DNA from: Paenibacillus sp. NFR01
Lineage (GTDB): Bacteria; Bacillota; Bacilli; Paenibacillales; Paenibacillaceae
Assembly: GCF_900111565.1 (NCBI RefSeq)
Contig: NZ_FOIK01000003.1
Span: 488,229-552,228, forward strand
Length of the DNA stretch: 64,000 nucleotides
Direction of reading: 5' to 3'
Shown: piece after piece, positions 57,773 to 64,000 of the stretch
Layout: every line of letters begins with the position of its first letter
How positions within the stretch are numbered: position 1 is the stretch's first letter
Program-made: the position numbers and the translations under genes
Notes under the pieces: generated by a model
Database searches by the model: none
Seen by the model: only the letters and a program-made list of their open reading frames with translations
Told to the model about the DNA's origin: nothing

Positions 57773-57911
57773 TCTGGTGGTTTATGGAATTGAATAGCCC
57801 CCAATAAAACCAAGTCGTTATTCCATTGCTCTGCTGAGAGAGAATGGGGTAGCGGCTTTTGTTGTTTTACATGAACTTTATGGCTTGCTCCAAACACAAT
57901 TATGGTCGATA

Positions 57912-57940
57912 TTGGCAGATCTCGCTATTTTGTGTAAAAT
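57912..57940 (+). promoter_or_regulatory. Sigma-A promoter of secreted zincin gene
   Basis: TTGGCA (57912-57917), a 17-nt spacer and TAAAAT (57935-57940), 55 nt before the chosen start. Confidence 0.55.
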
Positions 57941-57995
57941 TTCTTACAGGCGTATTCACAATACATATCTACTTAGAGATTATGGAGGTTTAAGA

Positions 57996-60620
57996 ATGGA
58001 AACTTATTTTCGGAGGCGCTTCTTTTCTGTAATGATCGCGTTCTCGTTGATGGCAGGGATGCTCTATCTTCCAAAGCCAACGTTTGCAGCTGCATCCTTA
58101 ACTCTTCAAGGACAGGCAATGATTGCGGAGTGGGCGAAACAGGATTATCAGGGGAGACAGGCGGGAACGGCAGGTTACGCCAAAGCGGTTACCGACCTGC
58201 AGTCCCGGATGGTATCCGCAGGAATGCTCCCTGCTTTCGGGGAATCCCAATATCGGCAGAGCTATAAGACGGGCACCGCCTCTCTGGTTAAGGAGTCCGT
58301 CTCCGTCAATGGCAAGATGCTGGAACTAATGAAGGATTACATGCCTTTTTCAAGATCTGCAAGCGGGGGGTTCTCGTTCAAAAAACTGTATTATGCAGGG
58401 GCGGGGATGAGCGGTGATTATCCGACTAAGGTTGACGGGCTGGTGATTTTCCATTGGTACGATAAGCAGGGCAATTTTCCGGAAGGAGCGATGGATCGGA
58501 TTCAACGGGCAGTTGCCAACGGCGCCAAAGGGGTTATGATCATCACCAACGGCGAACTTAAGGTCGGCAATTACGAGCATCCGCTGAATGCGGAGAAACT
58601 TAGTGTGCCTGTTCTCTATATCTCTCAGGACATAGCAGCCGTGCTCGGCGTTCCGGGCGATTATTCTGCTGCATCACTGAAAGCCAGCGATGTCCGCATC
58701 AACCTGACAATTGACCGCTCCTCCCAGCCGGCTGACAATCTGGTTGGCGTAATCCCGGGAAAAAGCGAGCAGAAATCGATTCTGTGGGTCACTAATATCG
58801 ACGGATTCGGGAGTCTGCCGGAGGGCAAATGGTATGAAAGTGCAAAGTCGGGTGCTGCCGCAGCAGCAATGATGTTGGACATGGCCCGATATTATAAGGA
58901 ACATACGCCGGACTATACCATGATCTTTGCCTTTGTGGGAAGCAAGTGGAAGCAGCAAGAGGGGGTACAAGCGCTCGCAAGTAAGCTGAATTTTAGCCAT
59001 ATTACGTATACTGTGGATTTATATGCTATGGGCGGCAGCGGTAATTTGGATAATATGTATATCGGTTATACGGATTCTTCGTTCGCTTCGCAGGCAAATC
59101 TGATATCCAAAAACGTTCAGTTGAACTCCGATCTGGGCAACGCGCTTTCTTCTGTATTGAAAAGCAAGACCAAACAGTTGCTAATGATAAGGGATAGCAA
59201 TACTTGGATTGATGACTCCTCTAGCGATAAAGCGGCTTCTATAACTCCAGTGCAATATGAAGCAGGAGTGCATTCATTGCTGGACCTCTCTGACCGTATA
59301 ATGACTGCTTCGCCCAAAGAGAGCGCGGCCGATTACAACTATTCGGAAACCGCGACAAAAGTCGACCTGCAGGCTCCAAAATTGACGTTGAACCAAATGG
59401 ATTCCATATATTTTACCATCTACGCTGATGACAGAAATGTCGGGCGCATAACCACCGCAGTACTAAAAGAAATGGACTCGATATATCAAAGAGTGGCCAA
59501 ATACAATTACTATCCGGCTTCCGGCGAGAAACCCATTGCCCTGTTTTTGGAGAATGGAGAAGCAGCAGCCCAAATTTCCGGAAGAAAAGACCTAGTAAAA
59601 GACTCATCGGCAGCCGGAGGAGGTTTTGCAAATGTCTATAACGGACATATGTACGTCTATATGAGAAATGGCCCGTCTTATGAGACCATTGCCCATGAAT
59701 TGAATCATGCGCTTGCCTCCTCCAATCTATACACAGGCGACAACTTCGAATTACAGGAATGGCAGGGCCAGAGCCAATTTGTCAGATATTCGGCGGTCAA
59801 TGGACAAAGCGTTCATCCAGAGGATATGGGTGTCATAATCCGTAACAGCTTTCTGTCCAATCATGAAGTGCCTAAGCTCAAAGAGCTGGTAACCAATTAT
59901 AATCAAAATTTGGATTGGACGTGGTTCACCAAAAAGACTCCAAATCCAAACGGCCACCTCTATACCTACTATATCATGGGTTCCATGTATGCTTTTTTGG
60001 AAGATCAATACGGGGAGCAAGCTTCGCGGCGCGCAATGTACCGCAATTATGCGGATGTGTCCAAAATCCAAAATAACTTGATCATGGATACGGGGCTAAC
60101 CCTGGATTCTTTTCTTAAAGCATGGAGCAACTGGTTCGTTAATGGTGGAAGTGCATCTCCTGATAAGCCATTTCTAACCCCACAGGGGAATAATGGTTTT
60201 GACTACATGATCCTTTATACGCTTCCGGATAAAAAAAATAATGAAGCGGCGACCGTCCCGTCAAACTCTGGCGGTACCGTTAAAACGAATGGCACTGTCA
60301 AATACCAGTTATCGTTACGCAGCAAGGATCTGACCATTCAATCGCTGAATATATATAAGGTTAAAGATGGAGCTACCGTAGAGATTAATTACGAAAGCAA
60401 GCAGTCTCGGTTTGTGTGCCTGTTTGATCCGCCCAATGGAGACAAAATCAAAATACTGTTGAAAAACGCAATTGTTTCAGGTAAAGGGAAAGCTACGATG
60501 AAGCTCAGCAATAAGGAAGTGAAGACGCTTCTCGAATTGTCCGGTGTTACACTTCGATTTGGTGAAGGGGAGGATTTCGCCTATATCGAGGCCGGAGAGT
60601 TGAAAAGAATCCTGGAGTAA
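57996..60620 (+). CDS. Secreted protein: degenerate M28-like domain plus HELNH zincin domain
   Basis: An 874-residue exported protein. A signal peptide (about 1-32, ending FAAA) is followed by a PA-like insert (about 145-235, GVMIITNGELKVG, VPVLYISQDIAAVLG) and an M28-like aminopeptidase fold (about 247-440). In that fold the usual H-x-D is TNID (Asn267, Asp269), the D-N-x-S-G loop reads YESAKSG, and the E-E pair is absent, so it looks inactive. From about 460 a second domain resembles gluzincins of the peptidase-MA type: HELNH at 567-571, with Glu585 or Glu588 as candidate third ligand, then a helical region MGSMYAFLEDQYGE. A C-terminal beta domain (about 760-874) ends it. GGAGG precedes the ATG at 57996. 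Substrate unknown. Confidence 0.75.
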   Translation: METYFRRRFFSVMIAFSLMAGMLYLPKPTFAAASLTLQGQAMIAEWAKQDYQGRQAGTAGYAKAVTDLQSRMVSAGMLPAFGESQYRQSYKTGTASLVKESVSVNGKMLELMKDYMPFSRSASGGFSFKKLYYAGAGMSGDYPTKVDGLVIFHWYDKQGNFPEGAMDRIQRAVANGAKGVMIITNGELKVGNYEHPLNAEKLSVPVLYISQDIAAVLGVPGDYSAASLKASDVRINLTIDRSSQPADNLVGVIPGKSEQKSILWVTNIDGFGSLPEGKWYESAKSGAAAAAMMLDMARYYKEHTPDYTMIFAFVGSKWKQQEGVQALASKLNFSHITYTVDLYAMGGSGNLDNMYIGYTDSSFASQANLISKNVQLNSDLGNALSSVLKSKTKQLLMIRDSNTWIDDSSSDKAASITPVQYEAGVHSLLDLSDRIMTASPKESAADYNYSETATKVDLQAPKLTLNQMDSIYFTIYADDRNVGRITTAVLKEMDSIYQRVAKYNYYPASGEKPIALFLENGEAAAQISGRKDLVKDSSAAGGGFANVYNGHMYVYMRNGPSYETIAHELNHALASSNLYTGDNFELQEWQGQSQFVRYSAVNGQSVHPEDMGVIIRNSFLSNHEVPKLKELVTNYNQNLDWTWFTKKTPNPNGHLYTYYIMGSMYAFLEDQYGEQASRRAMYRNYADVSKIQNNLIMDTGLTLDSFLKAWSNWFVNGGSASPDKPFLTPQGNNGFDYMILYTLPDKKNNEAATVPSNSGGTVKTNGTVKYQLSLRSKDLTIQSLNIYKVKDGATVEINYESKQSRFVCLFDPPNGDKIKILLKNAIVSGKGKATMKLSNKEVKTLLELSGVTLRFGEGEDFAYIEAGELKRILE

Positions 60621-60649
60621 ACGGGGATCGGGTTCCATAACTCCTAAAT

Positions 60650-60694
60650 AAAAGAACCTTGAAGGCCGTTTAAGCGGTCGTCAAGGTTCTTTAT
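60650..60694. terminator. Bidirectional terminator between zincin and molybdo-enzyme genes
   Basis: AAAGAACCTTGA pairs with TCAAGGTTCTTT around an 18-nt loop that has its own small stem; A and T tracts flank it at a convergent junction. Confidence 0.8.
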
Positions 60695-60721
60695 GGTTTC
60701 GGCAATGATTGCCGGTGGTCC

Positions 60722-62008
60722 TCACGCTCTTTTTGCCCCCGGCAGCCAAGCATCCTTGTCATACCCGCGTTGTTCCCAATACCCGACATGATCTTCCGCA
60801 ATCAGTTCGATCCGGTTCAGCCATTTCACGGATTTGTAGGCGTACATTTTTGGAACGACCAAACGCACGGGCCCGCCGAGTTGATTGGAGATCGGCTGGC
60901 CGTCATGCAGCACGGCGACCATAACGTCGTCCATCCTCGCCTGATCCAATGTCAGGGAATCGGTATACACGCCATCGCCGGAGTAGAGCTTAACCATCGT
61001 CGCGCCGGACTGAACGCCGGCCATATCGAGCAGCTTGGCCAGCGGAATCCCTTCCCAGGTGTTGCTGTAGACAGACCAGCCTGTGACACAGTGGAAATCG
61101 CTGATTTGTACCTCGCGCTGCAGCTTGACGAACTCCGACCAGTTCCAGTTGAAAGTCCGGTTCACCAGGCCGTCGATGGTAAACGACCAGTTCGAATTAT
61201 CGAACGCGGGAATATCGGTTACTGTGTAGACGCGGAAATATCCTTCCGCACCGCCCCCGGCAGGCGGGGAAGAACGGGGGAGCGGCACCGGATCGGGTAC
61301 AAGGCGGTTGGCGTTCTCAGCGGTGGAGCCGCCAAGGCCCGGCAATGCGGTCGTACGGCCCAGCCAGCGGACAAAGTTAGGTCCGAGCGTAATCGCGAGT
61401 CCGCCAAAAGCCGCCGCTTTGATAAAGCTGCGGCGGGTATAGAGCGCCTGCGGCTGCCCGGAAGGAGTTCTATGCGGCACGGAACCGCCGGCCGGATGAC
61501 CGGCAACCTGTTCCCCTGCAGACTCCTCCGGTTGGACGGTGCGCTTCGCCGGTTCGCGCAGCCATTTGACCCGGGTAATCGAATGGTAGATGATTACCGG
61601 CAGACCGATCCATGTCAGCAGATCATGGATCCACAGCGCCGTATTGGCCGCCCGCGGACCGGCCAACCGAAATTGCCAGAGCACGATCCCGGAGAGGAAC
61701 CAGCCGATGAGCATAGCAAGCACAAAAACGACGTTGGCTTTCTGCGAGGTTTTTCCCTTTAATCGTTTCCAATGTTTTGCCGACAGCAGTAAATAATAAA
61801 TGACGGGCAAAAGCAGCAGTAACCCGATGTAGATATGCGCCTGCTTCAGCCAGACCCGGCCTTCGCCAAGCACCTCGCGCCAGTATCCGCCCAGCAGCAG
61901 CAATCCGCTTAACGCTAAAAAAGCAACCAGCCACGCATTCCAGGCGTGAATCCGAACCAGCTTTTTCCCGTAACCTTTGCGAACCTTGGCCAGCGCATTT
62001 TTCAGCAA
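60722..62008 (-). CDS. Cytochrome b-like membrane domain fused to molybdopterin oxidoreductase
   Basis: A 428-residue fusion. Residues 1-150 hold four helices with His in HAWNAWLVAF, QAHIYIGL, WIHDLL and IIYHSIT, which could bind b-type hemes. A polar linker (about 151-190) leads to RRSFIK (192-197) and a fifth hydrophobic segment (AAAFGGLAITLG), a Tat-like motif. Residues 255-428 are a sulfite-oxidase/MsrP-type molybdopterin domain with the Mo-ligand Cys307 (DFHCVTGWSV), the only Cys in the protein. TTG at 62008 has GAGGAGG about 8 nt ahead. It follows the MFS gene by 53 nt with no terminator. Substrate may be sulfite, sulfoxides or other oxo-compounds. Confidence 0.88.
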   Translation of the reverse strand: MLKNALAKVRKGYGKKLVRIHAWNAWLVAFLALSGLLLLGGYWREVLGEGRVWLKQAHIYIGLLLLLPVIYYLLLSAKHWKRLKGKTSQKANVVFVLAMLIGWFLSGIVLWQFRLAGPRAANTALWIHDLLTWIGLPVIIYHSITRVKWLREPAKRTVQPEESAGEQVAGHPAGGSVPHRTPSGQPQALYTRRSFIKAAAFGGLAITLGPNFVRWLGRTTALPGLGGSTAENANRLVPDPVPLPRSSPPAGGGAEGYFRVYTVTDIPAFDNSNWSFTIDGLVNRTFNWNWSEFVKLQREVQISDFHCVTGWSVYSNTWEGIPLAKLLDMAGVQSGATMVKLYSGDGVYTDSLTLDQARMDDVMVAVLHDGQPISNQLGGPVRLVVPKMYAYKSVKWLNRIELIAEDHVGYWEQRGYDKDAWLPGAKRA

Positions 62009-62061
62009 GGGTATCCCTCCTCAGGGCATCGGCAGATGAAAAGATATTTTATAGTTATAAT

Positions 62062-63330
62062 TTAAACTAAATTATACGATTCCGCCGCCCACTCTTCCAG
62101 TTTTTTATCCCCGGGAAGCAGAAGCGCCAGTAGGCCGAGCAGCGGGAGAAAACCGCAAGCCACAAAAACCGGACCGATGCCGATGCTGTCGATTAAATCG
62201 CCGATGATGACGGAACCGATGCCGCCAAGGCCGAACGCGAGTCCGGTAATTAGCCCGGATACGGTACCGATATTCCCGGGATACAGCATTTGCGCGTAAA
62301 TGACGGTTACCGAAAAGCTGGACAACAGAATGAATCCGGATAGCAGAAGTAGTGCAACCGCCCAGATCTGGTTGACAAAAGGCAAGGCGACGGCGAACGG
62401 CACCGTACCGATCATGGACAACAGGATCAGATTCCGGCGGCCAAAACGGTCAGCAAGCGGTCCCCCGAAGAAAGTACCGACTGCGCCGGCAGCGAGGTAA
62501 AGGAAAATGTAGATTTGCGCACGGTCCAGCGACATACCGTATTTGTCCATTAAATAGAACGCGTAATATCCGCCGATGGAGGCGCCGTACCAAGAACGGA
62601 CAAACACGATGAAGACGAGAATGACCGTGGCGGAGAGAATATGCCTGCGGCGGGTTTTATCCATTTTCCGCCCGGCACCTTTTTTTCCAAAGGAATATCC
62701 TGCATTCAGCATTTCCCGATACCAGCGTGCAACATAGGTTTGTACAGCAATGCCGGCAGCGGCAACCACAGTGAAGCTCAATGCCCCGATTTGCCCAAAG
62801 GGGATAAACACCCACTTCATCAACAGAGGCCCGATGGATTGCCCGGCGTTTCCCCCGACTTGAAAAATGGACTGGGACAATCCCTTGCGCGCACCCGCAG
62901 CCATATGTGCAACCCGCATGCCTTCCGGATGAAAAGCAGCGGAGCCCAGACCAACCAGGACTACCGAAAAAATGACCAGCATATAGTTACCTGCAAAAGC
63001 GAGCATGAATACGCCGGCGAATGTGCAGCACATCCCCAGCGGCAGCAGCAACGGACGGGGTTTGCGGTCGGCGGCATAGCCGATGACCGGCTGTATAACG
63101 GAAGAAGTGAGATTCAGCGCAAACGAAATCCAGCCGACCTGGGCATAGGACAGCAGCATATTGGCCTTTAGAATCGGAAACATGGCCGGAATGAGCGCCT
63201 GAATGGAATCGTTAAACAGATGGACAAAGCTTACAGCGAGGAGAATGCGATAGATCGTTTGTGGATGCTGAACCCCAAGTTCTTTTGCCGGGACAAGCGG
63301 TTCCGTCGCCGTCTTCGTACGGTTGCTCAT
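62062..63330 (-). CDS. MFS transporter, fosmidomycin-resistance (Fsr)-like
   Basis: A 422-residue major facilitator protein with 12 hydrophobic helices. VSFVHLFNDSIQALIPAMFPILK at the first helix, QPVIGYAADRKPRP in the first cytoplasmic loop, and GSAAFHPEGMRVAHMAAGARKGLSQSIFQVGGNAGQSIGP in helices 4-5 are the marks of the Fsr subgroup. The second half has GGPLADRFGRRN. Fsr of E. coli exports fosmidomycin; natural substrates are unknown. AAAGGAG precedes the ATG at 63330. It is probably cotranscribed with the molybdo-enzyme gene downstream. Confidence 0.88.
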   Translation of the reverse strand: MSNRTKTATEPLVPAKELGVQHPQTIYRILLAVSFVHLFNDSIQALIPAMFPILKANMLLSYAQVGWISFALNLTSSVIQPVIGYAADRKPRPLLLPLGMCCTFAGVFMLAFAGNYMLVIFSVVLVGLGSAAFHPEGMRVAHMAAGARKGLSQSIFQVGGNAGQSIGPLLMKWVFIPFGQIGALSFTVVAAAGIAVQTYVARWYREMLNAGYSFGKKGAGRKMDKTRRRHILSATVILVFIVFVRSWYGASIGGYYAFYLMDKYGMSLDRAQIYIFLYLAAGAVGTFFGGPLADRFGRRNLILLSMIGTVPFAVALPFVNQIWAVALLLLSGFILLSSFSVTVIYAQMLYPGNIGTVSGLITGLAFGLGGIGSVIIGDLIDSIGIGPVFVACGFLPLLGLLALLLPGDKKLEEWAAESYNLV

Positions 63331-63453
63331 GGGATCTCCTTTCGTTGCTCGTTTTATGGAAACAATTTGTGCGAAGCCCCTTTGATTTATGCGTGTATTT
63401 TAACCAACCTTAGACAGAGTAGGAAGCGGAATTCTTATGCATTAAAAAAAGGG

Positions 63454-63482
63454 TTGCATGGACCGGCGATGCGTGATATATT
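63454..63482 (+). promoter_or_regulatory. rRNA operon promoter P1
   Basis: TTGCAT (63454-63459), a 17-nt spacer and TATATT (63477-63482). It lies 85 nt upstream of P2. The rest of 63331-63453 shows no gene; it is the divergent leader of the MFS gene. Confidence 0.6.
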
Positions 63483-63537
63483 ATCTCTTGTGCTTATGAG
63501 GCAGCGACGATCGTTAAAAAATCGATGCAGAAATAAG

Positions 63538-63567
63538 TTGACAGATCAGTTCAAAACATGATATGAT
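63538..63567 (+). promoter_or_regulatory. rRNA operon promoter P2
   Basis: Consensus TTGACA (63538-63543), an 18-nt spacer and TATGAT (63562-63567), about 130 nt before the 16S 5' end. Confidence 0.75.
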
Positions 63568-63608
63568 TTAATTCCTGTGTGAAACACGATAAAGTGATTC
63601 ACTGGGCA

Positions 63609-63624
63609 AGTTCTTTGAAAACTG
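63609..63624 (+). promoter_or_regulatory. boxA-like antitermination leader element
   Basis: GTTCTTTGAAAACTGAAC matches the conserved boxA-containing leader of Bacillota rRNA operons. Confidence 0.6.
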
Positions 63625-63694
63625 AACAAATGGAACACGTTAATTTGAGATTCATTTTATGAATCGTCAGTTTCAAAATGAGCAAGTCAAACAC

Positions 63695-64000
63695 CTTTAT
63701 GGAGAGTTTGATCCTGGCTCAGGACGAACGCTGGCGGCGTGCCTAATACATGCAAGTCGAGCGGAGTTTATCCTTCGGGATAAGCTTAGCGGCGGACGGG
63801 TGAGTAACACGTAGGCAACCTGCCCCATGAACTGGGATAACTACCGGAAACGGTAGCTAATACCGGATAATTCCTCTTTTCGCCTGAAGGGAGGATGAAA
63901 GACGGAGCAATCTGTCATCACGGGATGGGCCTGCGGCGCATTAGCTAGTTGGTGGGGTAACGGCTCACCAAGGCGACGATGCGTAGCCGACCTGAGAGGG
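63695..64000 (+). rRNA. 16S ribosomal RNA (5' part, runs off the window)
   Basis: The 5' end of 16S rRNA is clear: GAGAGTTTGATCCTGGCTCAG begins at 63702, followed by GACGAACGCTGGCGGCGTGC, ACATGCAAGTCGAGCGG, the V1 loop, GGCGGACGGGTGAGTAACACG and the V2 region, up to ACCTGAGAGGG at the window edge. About 306 nt are present. V1/V2 features (GAGTTTATCCTTCGGGATAAGCTTAGC) look Paenibacillus-like. The rest of the operon lies outside. Confidence 0.97.

Noticed and set aside
57784..57826. ATGGAAT/ATTCCAT inverted repeat after ligA as terminator
   Set aside because: Short A+T-rich arms, a 29-nt loop and no T tract.

Overview
The window looks like a chromosomal segment of a Paenibacillus-type bacterium (Bacillota, Paenibacillaceae). 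The reasons are AGGAGG-type ribosome binding sites, frequent TTG and GTG starts, the split glycine dehydrogenase (gcvPA/gcvPB), the pcrB-pcrA-ligA cluster, and a 16S rRNA 5' end with a Bacillus-style leader at the right edge. No tRNA, CRISPR array, insertion sequence or prophage gene was seen. Gene order is compact, and many convergent gene pairs share one bidirectional terminator.

Region 1 (1-9.5 kb) is transport: the end of an LnrMN-like ABC-2 exporter, a CPA2 cation/proton antiporter, a SwrC-like RND efflux pump, and a separate three-gene ABC exporter of unknown substrate on the minus strand. Region 2 (9.9-17 kb) holds a small Ig-like lipoprotein and the glycine cleavage system. gcvT-gcvPA-gcvPB run leftward behind a tandem glycine riboswitch with an intrinsic terminator, while gcvH runs rightward from its own promoter. 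A motAB-type stator pair follows. Region 3 (17-27.8 kb) has uvrB and uvrA, a siroheme nitrite/sulfite reductase, a small membrane protein, and an overlapping pair made of an HtrA-like protease and a stalk-domain secreted protein.

Region 4 (27.8-52.5 kb) is mainly a cell-surface polysaccharide locus. dTDP-rhamnose synthesis is split in two (rfbA-rfbC at the left, rfbB-rfbD inside). galU supplies UDP-glucose. A WbaP/EpsE-type initiating transferase, several GT2 enzymes and a double-GT4 enzyme can build a lipid-linked chain. A Wzm/Wzt-type ABC transporter can export it. A DPM1-like GT2, a DUF2304 protein, a flippase-like protein and a DUF2142 protein resemble a polyprenyl-phosphate-sugar decoration branch. 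An O-antigen-ligase-like protein with a long C-terminal helical-repeat region could transfer the product. By analogy with Paenibacillus and Geobacillus loci, the product may be an S-layer glycan or secondary cell wall polymer; this is inference. The stretch from about 36 to 46 kb is visibly more A+T-rich than its flanks.

Region 5 (52.5-63.3 kb) has pcrB-pcrA-ligA, a large secreted protein joining a degenerate M28-like domain to an HELNH zincin domain, and a probable MFS transporter/membrane molybdo-oxidoreductase operon on the minus strand. The window ends in an rRNA operon with two tandem sigma-A promoters, a boxA-like leader and the first 306 or so bases of 16S rRNA.

No clearly new system is proven here. 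The best leads are the pseudo-M28/HELNH fusion protein, the polytopic molybdo-enzyme with an internal Tat-like motif, and the unusual gene combination inside the glycan locus.
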